A stretch of DNA of 64,000 nucleotides from Acanthamoeba castellanii str. Neff (taxonomy: Eukaryota; Discosea; Longamoebia; Acanthamoebidae). Positions 1 through 18,100 of the stretch are shown one piece after another. The notes below the pieces were generated by a model. That model saw nothing but the letters and a program-made list of their open reading frames with translations, was not told the origin of the DNA and ran no database searches. The position numbers were made by a program, and so were the translations under genes. Location: positions 1,068,730 to 1,132,729 of the forward strand of contig NW_004457654.1 of the NCBI RefSeq assembly GCF_000313135.1. The letters are read 5' to 3'. Position 1 is the stretch's first letter; every line of letters starts with the position of its first letter.

Positions 1-34
1 GCAATTAAATATTTACATTTTCTTCCCTACAAAG

Positions 35-7310
<7,276 letters not shown>

Positions 7311-7692
7311 GCGCTCAGCTTGGGTGCAGGGTCGGCTCGAGTGGGTGACAAAAACGAAAAGTTTTTTATTGTTTATTTTTGCCATTTTCGCTCTTTTTTG
7401 GTTTTATTTAGCATTTATTTTTGTGTGCGATTGGTGGGTTGGAAAAGCGCGTGAAAGTGAGAAAGCGGAAGTGAGCTTTGCTGCGGAGCACCAACGCGCG
7501 GTGGCGTAGCGACGAGTTGGACGCCGACGGACACGACACTGACGAGACAATACAAACGCAACACCATCACCACCGTCACTTGCCCCGCCCGCCCCGCAAG
7601 CTCACGACGTAGAAAGAGCGAAGGGAAGAAGAACGAAAGCGACAGCGGAAGAAGAGCGAAGAGAAGGTGAGCGACACAGAACAGATATCAAA
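7311..7692. other. Intergenic: BEACH 3' end and dilute-gene leader
   Basis: The left half is T-rich with several ATTTATTTTT-like runs, as expected for a 3' UTR and polyadenylation region. The right part (about 7605-7690) is purine-rich (GAAGAGCGAAG repeats) and probably the 5' UTR of the next gene. I see no TATA box and no further gene. Confidence 0.6.
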
Positions 7693-10600
7693 ATGTTGCG
7701 AAGCAAGAAGGTGAGGTCATCCAGGCGGCTGGATGAGGAGTGGGCAGCGAAGGAGGCCGAAGATGAAAAGTCGAAAAAGAAAATCAAAAAGACGCGATCT
7801 TCCATCTCCCTGGGGAAGATGAAGCCGGTCGACGGCATGATGGTGGAGGAGGACCCGAAGAAGTTGAAGGCCAGCGCCCCATCCAAGATCATCAAAGACA
7901 AGCATAGCTCTGAAAAAAATCTCGGCCAAAAAATCATCATCATCATCATCGAAATCGCAACACCAAAAGATCAAGGTCCAGTTCGAGATCGTATTCGTAG
8001 GCCTCCGCAATCTGCCGACCAAGATGCACGAAGATGGAAGCAGCGTGCTGGTGCGGTGGAAGAGTTCCACCAAGCGCAAGCAGAAGGAGAAGACGACGAC
8101 GGCATCGGGCCAGAGCGTACGGAGCAAGGCCGAGACCCAGGCGGCGGTGGTCAAGCCCACGGGCCGCGCCGGCTGGGAGGGCGTGGGCTCGCCCGACGGC
8201 GAGACCTTCGTCTTCGAGGAGAATCTCAAGTACGAGGCCAACGCCAAGAAGTTCGACTCCAAGACCATCGAGCTCGTGCTCAAGGAGGTAAACTCCACCG
8301 CACACGCACTACCGCACACGCACACGCACTGCCGCACACGCACGTGGCGGAAGAAGCTGAAGGAATGTAAAAATTGTATGCGTGTTGTGTAGATCAAGGG
8401 CAAGAAGAAGAACCACCTGTACAAGCTGAAGGTGGACGTGGGCGAGTTTGCGCACAACGGGAGCACCACCAGGAAGGAGATCGCCTTTGGCGGCGGCGGC
8501 AAGTCCAAGGACGAGGGACCGATCCTCACCGTACCTCCTCCACTTCTCTGCTTTTCCTTCACATGCCCTGTCTTGATCCTTACACAACACGACACACGAC
8601 GCACGCACGCACGCACGCACACGCACACGCACACGCACACGACACACGCACACGCACACGCACGCACACGCACGCACACGCTGTTCAGGTGATATTCAGG
8701 GCAAGGTGGCTGATGATCGACAACAAGGTCCTCGTCAAGAAGTGCGTGCACGCTCCCGGTCGTGTGTTGTGTTGTTGGCTGGTTATGCGCTGATGTTCGT
8801 TGTTGTCTTCATCATCGTCGTTGTTGCTGCTGCTGCAGGTACGGCGCTGGCGAGAATGGACAGCAACAGGAGGACTACGACCTGCTTACGGTACTGAGCC
8901 GGCCATGAGTCATCCTTTTTCTTCTTCCTTCTTCTTCTGATGAATCGTGTGTCGACTGACGCACCACAACGAACGAAGGTCGACGAGGGAGACATGTCCG
9001 AGAGCGAGGCCGAGACCGACACCGACTTCTCCGAAAGCGAGTCCGACATGTCCGTACGTGACACTCCCCCCCCCCCTCTTGTCGCCTTCGTTCTTCTCAT
9101 TCGTTCTTTTTCCCGTAGGAGTCCGAGTCGGACCTGGGATCGGACTCAGAGTCGGACTCGGGCGGCAGCAGCCGACAACGGAAGAAGAGCCGAAGCGGCG
9201 GCGGCGGAAAGAAGGCGTCGTCGGCCGAGCTCGAGAAGGCGACGAAGGCGGCCAAGAAGCTGGAGGCCCGGTGCAAGCAGCTCGAGACGATTCTGCTCGA
9301 GACCAAGCGCGAGCTGGCCGAAAAGAAAGCCGACAACATTCAGCTCCAGCGCCAGCTCAAGGAAAAGGAGGACCAATTGCAGCAGCTCACTGCGTCGTCG
9401 ACATCCGCCAAGTCCAGCTCGGGCTCGATCAGGCTTTCGGGCGGCGGCGGTGGTGATCTTAAGAAGGCGGTGGACGAGCGGGACCGCAAGATCGAGCGGC
9501 TGGAGGCGAGCCTCAAGGGCAAGGACGACGAGATCAAGGCGGTCAAGAGCCTGTTCCAGGCCGAGATCGAGGAGCTGAAGAAGAACAAGAAGCGGCGCGA
9601 AGCGGAGGATGACGACGATGACGACGATGACGATGGCGACGATCAGGAAGAGGAGTGGCAGATGAAGGTGGATCGCGCGGCGGCCCTCTTCGACTTCAAG
9701 GCCCGCAACGATCAAGAAATCTCCCTCACGTACGACACACACGACCGCACACACCACCGCACACGACACACAACGAACGCAGCGGCGACTCACACGACGT
9801 GCACACGGGTGCAGAAAGGACGAGGAGTTCTATGTGACGGACAGGGATCCGTTCGGGGTGGGCACCTTTGCGAGCGAGTGGTGGCGCGTTGTGCGACGAA
9901 ACAAGGACGTGCGCACCTCGGACGCCTCCGATCCGGGCAGAGGCCGCCAGGTATCGTGCTTCCCTCATACAGTGACGCCTCGAGCTCTCCACTTGTTGAC
10001 ACAACACACCGCACACTCACACGCACACGACGACACACGACGACACACACGACATACGACACGCACCATCGCACACGCACACGCACACGCACACCCACAT
10101 CATCCAGGAGGGCCTTGCTCCGATAACCTACTTCCGGATCACGCGACCGGCGCAGAAGGAGTTGAGCTTCAAGGTGTCCACTAAGAAGGCGTCCGCGATC
10201 GCCGAGCTGCAGCGACACTGCGGCTTTGCCGGGGCGGCGGCGGCGAACGGCGGCAGCCCGAAAGCAAAGAAGTCGAAGAAGGAAAAGAAAGCGGCTCAAT
10301 CTCCGACGAAAAAGAACGAAAGCGAAGACGAAGACGACGGCGGGCAGGGGGAGGGGGACGACGACAGCGGCAGCAAGCTGAAGAGCCTGCAGAAGGACCG
10401 GCCCATGCAGTCCGGCAAGCGGCTCCCCTCGCGCTTCCTCTCACTGCGCAAGAAGACCAAGGACCGCGCCAAGCTGGGCGACCATCTCGGCGGCAACGGC
10501 GACAACGGTGGCGACAACAAGTCGTCCCCAGGCAAGAAGAAGAATGCCGACGACCATCACCAGCAGCAGCTCAGGGAGAGCGACGTGGTATCGGTCAAGG

Positions 10601-13258
10601 CGAAGGAGGTCTACATCACGTCCGACGCCGAGACCAACCGCGTGCTGGGCGACCTACAGAAGGAGCGCGAGTGGCGCGATGTGATCGAGAAGGCGGTCTA
10701 CTGCGCGGACTTCACCCAGTTCGTGGCCATCGCGGCCGGCCCGAGCTTCTCGTCTTCGTCGGCCTCGACGCCAACCCGGGCCGGCGCCATGCGGCGCAGC
10801 AACGGCAACAAGTCACAGAAGCCGCGGAGCTATAACTCCTATTCGAGCGGCGACAGTGCCGAGAGCGACAGCGACAGCGACGATTCGACGTCGAGCAGTC
10901 GGTCGAGCAGGCGCGGCGGTGACGAAGACGACGACGAGCGCGAAGAGAAGGTGCGTCCAGCATTCCATACCAAACATGCCACACATACCTCAACTGGTCA
11001 CTGTCGTGGTCGTTGAGCAGATGTTGGCCGGCGTGCACGAACTGGTGGCCTACATCAAAACGCGGAAGGTGTTCGAAGACCCGGAGACTTCGCTGTCCTT
11101 CGTCCGACCCTTGCGCACCGCCCTTCGCGCCACCGTGCAGGTAACCGCACACACCGCACACACCGCACGCACGCACACCGCACACGGTGGACTGACCATA
11201 ACGATGGTGGCATTCTTCAGAGGAGCAAGGGCGATTTCCGTGGGCTGGCCTCGGTTTTGGCCTTCACGACGGCGCTGCTCCACTGCCTGAAGACGCAGAA
11301 GAACTATCTCCACCTGCCCCCGTTCTCCGATGACCGCGACAAGTTCTTCCAGGCCCTGTTTGTCGACCCCAAGGAGAAGGGCATCGCCACATTCACCGGT
11401 ACACGCACACACCACACAAACACACGACACACGCACATGTGGCACGCACGCACGCAAGCGCACACACCCGCATACACGCACGCACGCACACACACCACAC
11501 GTGTGTGACGGATCTCGATGTACATGTTCGCGATCTTAGCTCATGCCGTGGTTGTGTGCGTCGCAATAGAGGATGTGGCCAGGCGCAAGAAACTGTTCAA
11601 GCTGGCCAGGAAGAAGGTCGATGGGCTCACCGAGGCCGAAGAGCGGGGCCTCGGCAGCTACAAGCTCATCGTGCGCTCCCTGGTGGTGCTTGTTCTCGAG
11701 ATCTACCTGGCACTGCTCAGAGCCGTGGAAAAGGTAAGCCCTACAAGATAAAAGACTGCAGCCCGTTATGCCGGCCTGTTGTGTCGCAATGCGACCCTTG
11801 AAACCGGTGTAGGTTTCGCAGGACTTCGCGATCGCGCACCACCGTACACGCACGACACGCACGCAAACGCGCACACACGGACGACTCACAAAAGTGTGTG
11901 CTAGGAAATTGGGCCGCAGATGGTGCCGGCGATGCTGGAGCAGCCGCCCGACTTCTTCCACCTGTTCATGAACAAGAGCAAGAACCACTTCACCTATACC
12001 CGGTACCCTCTCCATTTTTGCACATCCTTTTTCCTCCCAAACAGAAACACGTGTGTTGCGTGTGTGCGGCCTGGCTTTGGTTTTGGTCTGTGATCTGTGC
12101 TTTTCTCCACAGCAACCGATCCTTGGTTCATGGAGACACCTCACCCCAACCACTTTTTCAAATAATAAGAATAAATAAAAACAAAATAATAAATCAACAA
12201 ACAAAAAAACAATCTAAAGTGACACAATACACCGGAAATGCAGGCCCGAGGAGGTGATGACGCAGCTGACGCGACTGCACTCAGCCATGGTCGCCGCCGG
12301 GGTGTGGGGCGCCATCATCCGCCAGTTCTTCGTCGACGTGTACCAGGCCATCAACGCCCGCCTCTTCAATGCCGTCATTGAGCGGAGTGACCTCTGCACC
12401 TCTGCCAATGGTACCTCCCACTTTCTCCCCCTCCCTCCCTCGCTTTGTATGGTGTGTGTGTGTGTGTGTGTGTGTGTGGCTGTGTGCGTTCGTGGTGTTT
12501 TGCGGTTGCAGTTGTTCATCTGTTGTTCATCGCAGGCTTCCAAATCAAGACGGCCATCTCTCACCTCACCCAGTGGGCCGACAACACGCGCTTCTTGGAC
12601 CCCGTCGCCACCAAGTGCGTCGCTTTCCCTGCGTATATGTGTCGGTACGCGGTCGTGTACTCACTTTGCCTGCACAGGAAGCAACTGGCCCACATCACCG
12701 AGGTCACTTCGCTTCTGGTGCTCGACATGAGCGTCCTGTCCAACGAGTCCGATGTCCGCGACGCCTTCCCCACACTCTCGCCCAAGCAGCTGCTCCACCT
12801 CGCCTCCTCTTTCCAACCCGACTCGTACGCTCACTAGTGCTTTATTTTGTTATTTTCTCGTTTCGTTTCGTTTTTCGTTTCGTTTCTTTGACTGTGAGAC
12901 CGGGTGGTGACCTAGGGCAGCGCAGCAGCTGGCGTTCCTTGGCAATTTACGTTTGTGTGTAACGTGACTCATCCACTCGTCTGCTCGTCGTGTGCTACAC
13001 GGTCCGTGTCATGTTGTGTGCGTGTGTCGCATGGTGTGCGTTGTGTGGTCGATATTCAGCTCCTCATCGGGCGGAGTGCCGCGTGACGCGCTGGACGTAC
13101 TCAAGAAGATGGCGGCCCGGGCTCGCCCGACAACATCCGCACCATCATCACCAAGCCTCAAGCTCGATCCCGACGTGCCGCCACTGGTGCCCACAAAAGA
13201 CGAATACCGCCGAATACCAACCACCGCCGAGCACATTGTCTTTAGGGAAACCCTCTAG
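7693..13258 (+). CDS. NT-C2, SH3-like and dilute (DIL) domain protein
   Basis: This is a multi-exon cytoskeletal or vesicle-adaptor protein. After a basic Ser/Lys N-terminus comes an N-terminal-C2-type beta-sandwich (about 7965-8900; KVQFEIVFVGLRNLPTK, then VLVRWK and GETFVFEENLKYEA), as in EHBP1/EEIG1 proteins. Acidic SESE-type repeats and a coiled coil follow (9000-9600), then an SH3-like fold (about 9664-10150; AALFDFKARNDQEISLTKDE, EWWRV, GLAPITYF). A Lys/Ser-rich linker leads to a dilute domain (about 11000-12840; FFVDVYQAINARLFN, ISHLTQWADN) as in myosin V cargo tails. There is no motor domain. Stop TAG is 13256-13258. The frame jumps at the A7 run 7913-7919: removing one A joins SEK to ISAKKSSS and then the C2 strand, so a sequencing insertion is likely. 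The exact partner is unknown; DIL domains usually bind organelle adaptors. Confidence 0.86.
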
Positions 13259-13683
13259 GCCTCCCACACACACGCTAAGCAACACGCATTAAGGCCCGCC
13301 AGGTGTTAGGTAAGGTGCATTGCACTCCGCACACTGCCACTTGGTGGTAGCGTCCCCCCCCCTTCGGGATGCAACCAACCATCAACGATGTAATGTAAGG
13401 GCTTAAAGGGAAATGTTTGCGTTGCTTGTTAGCGTATATCCTTATTAGGCACATTATTCCTATTCCACGCCACCTGCGCAACCACGGAAGGGCGGTGATA
13501 CAGGAGTTCCGGAAGCCCCAGATCAAGGTGTCCCTTTACAGGACAACGCTTTTCAGGGCACAAAGCTAGGTAGGAACCCCACTTCTTCTGGGGGTGGTGT
13601 TCTATGCCAAGTGTATCAGTCGCAATTGATAGGCGCCCATTGTTACAACTACATCGAGCTCCAGACGGGCCCTTTCACAGACC
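13259..13683. other. Intergenic, hairpin-rich (3' UTR or ncRNA candidate)
   Basis: No ORF here looks coding. Consecutive perfect or near-perfect hairpins lie on the + strand at 13315-13332 (GTGC / loop ATTGCACTCC / GCAC), 13334-13350 (CTGCCAC TTG GTGGTAG) and 13351-13371 (CGTCCC / GGGATG, shared base at 13350). A fourth lies at 13574-13602 (GAACCCCAC / GTGGTGTTC, one mismatch). The stretch lacks the CA/GT repeats common in introns nearby. It begins 57 bases after the dilute-gene stop, so it may be that gene's 3' UTR, and the right part must contain the GATA promoter. No TATA box is evident. Confidence 0.5.
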
Positions 13684-14875
13684 ATGACGCATCCAGCCCC
13701 CAGCGGCCAGGAGAATCGAATGACCCAGCTGCTGCTGGCCCAGGTACTACACCCCGCCAGCACAAGCCTTAAGGGGATCGAGTTGCTAAAACCTCCCTCC
13801 CTTGAAATGGTGGTGGTATGATAGATTTGCAGGCAGGCAGAGGCGATACGGGCGCTAAGCCAGGCAGCGTTGACCAGCCCGTCGACGGGCTCCGGCCGCG
13901 CCCCGGGGGAGCTCGAGCCGCTCCAGGACTGCCTCGCGCTGCTTCAGCTCTACGCCGGGATGCTGGACGACCGCAGGGTTTCTTCCGCTCTCACAGCCCC
14001 GGCTGCTCCTACTCCTCAGCTCCCCCAGTACCAGCATCAACTAGAAGCCTCAGCTCCAACTACGGCTCCGCCGCTCCAGCACCATCATAGCCCGGCGGTT
14101 CACACGTCGGTTGGACTGAAGATGCCCCGGGTGGTATTCGGCACCACGACTAGCTCGACCCCGCCTTTTTCTGAAGGAATGTCATCTTCGCCCTCCTCTC
14201 CTTCTACTTCTACTTCGGCTTCGGCCCGGTTCGACCTCTTCGCCGACGTGTGGGGCGTCCCAATGGGCGCCTATCAATTGCCCGTGGAATTGCCCGTCTC
14301 GCCCCCGCGACGGCTCGATCACCTCCACTCCACCGTCCCTCAACACCACCAGCAGCTGCCCCACAACCATTGCCTTCACCGTGTATGCAGGCCACCGCCT
14401 TCAATCCCTTCATCTTCGCCGCTGCTGCCCGCTGCAGCTTCTTCTTTCCCCCCGAGTGCCGAGGCGCCCAAGAAGCGGGCCAACAACGTGCCCATCGATC
14501 CGACGGGACGAGGGAAGTCAGCGACCAAGGCCCTCGTTCGGCGCTGCGGCGAGTGCCAGCGAACTAATACGAGCCAGTGGCGCAAGGGACCCCACGGGTT
14601 CATGTACGCGCCTCTACTAGCTCGACTCTTGTGCTTCTCCACCATCACCGGTGAGCTCACCTCGGTGTGTTCCACTTTGGTGCAGGCTGTGTAACGCCTG
14701 CGGCATTCGGGCGTTCAGGGCGAAGGACAAGGTGAGCGGCCAGGTGGTCGGGTACCACATCCACAACCACGAACCTGGACATTCAATCGAACATCATCTT
14801 GAGGTGCCGCTATCACCATCAGCGCGAGAAGAGGCCGAGCCCAAGCGATCAACTATTCACGGCCTGCTCAATTGA
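13684..14875 (+). CDS. GATA-type zinc finger protein
   Basis: This is a putative nuclear DNA-binding regulator of about 338 residues in three exons: 13684-13743, 13837-14603 and 14686-14875. The first two exons give a Gln/Leu helix and a Pro/Ser/Ala-rich region with His-rich stretches. The finger spans the last intron: LVRRCGECQRTNTSQWRKGP then, after splicing, LCNACGIRAF. That gives C-X2-C-X17-C-X2-C with the WRKGP loop and LCNACG signature of type IVa GATA fingers, followed by a short basic tail. The ATG at 13684 opens a 20-codon exon in frame with the second when the acceptor at 13836 is used; the earlier AG at 13832 gives a stop. The stop is TGA 14873-14875. An alternative last intron (donor after AAGGACAAG near 14730, acceptor near 14820) would change only the tail. 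Target genes are unknown. Confidence 0.86.
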
Positions 14876-14897
14876 ACAGCTTGGTACGCCCGAGGAC

Positions 14898-14905
14898 TAT
14901 AAATA
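14898..14905 (+). promoter_or_regulatory. TATA-box candidate for THADA gene
   Basis: TATAAATA lies 23 bases after the GATA stop and about 205 bases before the chosen THADA start. It is the only TATA match between the two genes. Position and spacing fit a core promoter, but no transcript evidence is available. Confidence 0.5.
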
Positions 14906-15109
14906 CATCACATTAAAACTTGGGCACAACCACCATTGCGGTGGACATGGTTGTTGTGGATGGAAAGAGTTGGTGATCTGGTTGGCTTTTGTAAGTTGGT
15001 TTTCTCTTCGTTTTTCTCTTCCCTCCACAAGGATATGCCATTTTTCGCCCAAGAGAAAACTCCCAAGAAATGGAAAATTTGATTAGTGCCTTTGTGCCGG
15101 GCGAAGAAG

Positions 15110-18100
15110 ATGAAGGCGGGCAACTTGATAGGGGGCACCTTCATGAAGAAGATCACGCTGAAGCGGCAGCCGGTCTTCCGGCGCCAGCCCGAACAGGCGG
15201 TGGTGCGACCGGACCTCGTGCAGCGGCTGGACGCCGTCATCCAGTCCCTCCAGCCACCGGCTCAGCCGCGCGATTACCTGGTCGAGCTTCACCGATGCTT
15301 GCAATCGAAGCAATGGAAGGCCCAAACGCTCTCCATTAAGAAAATTGGTTTGCTTCCCCATTTACGGATTCTTAAGATTTTCGCGATTTTATGCAAAGGC
15401 GCCATTTTGTACATCTCTATTTTACCCTCTAATATTTTTAGATTTAAATCCTGTTAGATTAATGAAACAATCGAAAATATCCTTTTATTTGTTTTATTCA
15501 TTTATCATTTAATTTAATTTAACATCATTTTCTCCCTGCGTATGCTGCAGCCACGCTGCTGGCCACCAAGGCCACGTCGCCGGAGGACGAGGCGCCGCAG
15601 GTGCGGGAGACGCTCTCCGTGCTGGTCCACCTGTTGCTGTCGCCCGACGGTGCCTCGCTCCACGGCGCCATCGTCAACCTTGGCAAGGTCATCACCAAGT
15701 CCGCCACCAGCACAACATCATCACCATCACCATCGTCATTGCCATTGCCATCAACCGCTACCACAACCATCACTTCTTCTTCCTCCTCTTCGTCGCCGTC
15801 TTCTTCTTCTTCTGCGTCGTCGGTCTGGGTCTATGCGGTATTGCTGGCGGTCCTCGGCGAACAGCTGACGCCGTGGCTCGCGGCGCTGCTGCAGCGCGAA
15901 GGCGAAGGCGACGAGGCGGAGGCGGAGAGGGATGAGTCGGCGGGACCCTCGTTCGGACTCGCGCCCAAGCTCCCCAGCGTCGCCGCGCTCCTCGAACTGG
16001 ACGCCGCCATCACCGTGTTGGCCACCTCCACCGACTCCCTGTGCATTCTTCTCAAGGTACCTTGCGTGTCGTGCGTGTCGTGCTTATTGTGTGTGTGTCG
16101 TCGTGTGTGTGTTGTGTGTGCGTGCGTGCGTGCGTGTGCGCTAAATTACGCGCGGTCCAACAGTACTTCGCGCGCTACATGCAAGAGTGTCTGCCTCTGC
16201 TCGATCAGCCCATCGCCACGCCCGCGTCGAAGCAGGCCATCGAAGACGGCGAGGTGCTGCTCAAGGTCCTCATCATCGTCCTGACCCGCTTCACGCCTCA
16301 GCTCGTCGACCTCCACCTCAACGCGCCCTCGTCGCACATTGTCCTCCAGTCCCTCTTCCAGTGCTGGTGCGTTATTATTATTATTGTTTATTTGTTTATA
16401 TATAAGAACGCATTATTTGTATTTATTCATTTGTTTATTTATTGCTGAATTATTGTTTATTCTGAATTTTATTTTTATTTTATGCAGCCTGCAGGTGCTG
16501 AAGGGACTCAACGAAAATCGGGACCTCATCGGCCCGTCTGGTCTGTGCCTGTGCGGATTCCTCAAGACCAAGCTCCTGAGCGATGCTACCCGCGCAGGTA
16601 CACATGCGCTTGGTCGTACACAACGTTGTACATGTCGTGCGTGTCGTGCGTGTCGTGCGTGTCGTGTTGATTGTTCACCACATGTGTGTTGCATGCACCC
16701 AGGCTCGCCTGATGCGATTCCCAGCGAACTGTTGGCGGCCTTCCAGCGCGAGCTCTCGGCGACGGTCTTCGGCACGGAGTCGATGGAGGGCCAGAGCGGC
16801 GCGCTGTCGACCTTCCTCGTGCCCCTGGAGCGCACCGCGGCCAACAAGGACGACGTCCTGTTCCCGTTCAACCTCGCCCACTGCTCGCTGCGGGACCACT
16901 TCGTGCGGCTGTCGTCGCACGCCCGGCTGGCCATCTACCGCGGCATCATCATCTCGCTGCCGCGGGACGCCATCACCACCCCGTTCGCGATCGAGTAACC
17001 ACCCGCGGCCTTCGCCCCACCCCACTCTTACCGCTGCCCCGACTGACTGTCATGTGTGTGTCGTGTGTGTCGTGTGTGTCGTGTGTGTGCGTGTGCGTGT
17101 GGTGCAGAGGGCGAGAGCGGAAGGTTACGATCTTGTGGGACTTCCTCTTCTCCGACTTGTGCCGCATCTGCGGCACCGGCGGCGAGATCCTCACGCGCCG
17201 CTTCGCCTTCCAAACGCTGGCCGACATCCTGCAGACCATGAAGGAGCTGCTCGCCGCCTCCGCCCCGTCGCTCTCCCCCGACACCGTGATGGGTCCCTTC
17301 CAGGCCACGCCCGACCTCTTCTTCGACGATCTCCAAGTGTGCGTGTCGTGTCGTGTCGTTGGTCGTGTCGTGTCCTGTAACTGACAGTGGTTTGGGGGGG
17401 GGCGACAGTGCGATCCTGGATTTGGTGTGGCTGAACTGGAACGACTCGAGCGAGTCGATCGTGCAGCAGGTGAGCAAGATCTTCGAGTACCTGCTCGACG
17501 TGTACGACATCCTTAAGTCGGTCCTGCTGGCCTCGGCCCGCAGGGAGCACTACGAGCACTTCTTCACGGCGCTCGTCGAGCGACTGCTCCACGTGGAGGA
17601 CCACATCAAGGCCAAGTACACCACCATCCAGCTGCTGCTCAACCGCCTCGGCGCGCACCGCATCTTCATGATCAAGCAGGACTTCTTCATCAACATGCTG
17701 CGCTCCGTCAAGTACGCGAACACACGACACGACACGACCAACGACACGACACGACACACATAGCTTTAAGCTTAAGCGCGTGCGGTGTGCCTATATAGGG
17801 AACCGACCGCACGCAATGCTGCAAGCCGGGTCGTCGAGAGCTTCCTGGGTTCGCTCTTCGCCGAGCGCAAGAAGGCCCATGAACACGACGAAGGCTCCGC
17901 CGCGAATGAAGCCGCCCTTACCGAGTGTCGCCAGGTGTGCTTCTCTCTGAGCACACGACACGACACGACACGACACGACACGACACGACACGACACGACA
18001 CAACACACGCACCGCCGCACACACACCGACCTGATTTGTGTGCACGCGGGGGTAGGTGTGGGTGGGTCCCACAGTGGAGCTGCTGTGCTCGGCCGAGAAG

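Noticed and set aside
13300..13420. U1 snRNA gene
   Set aside because: Only the stem-loop II-like loop is present; the ACUUACCUG 5' end, Sm site and other stems are missing on both strands.
14875..15110. GATA and THADA as one fused gene
   Set aside because: An alternative splice could extend the GATA frame, but a TATA box between them and a good THADA start argue for two genes.
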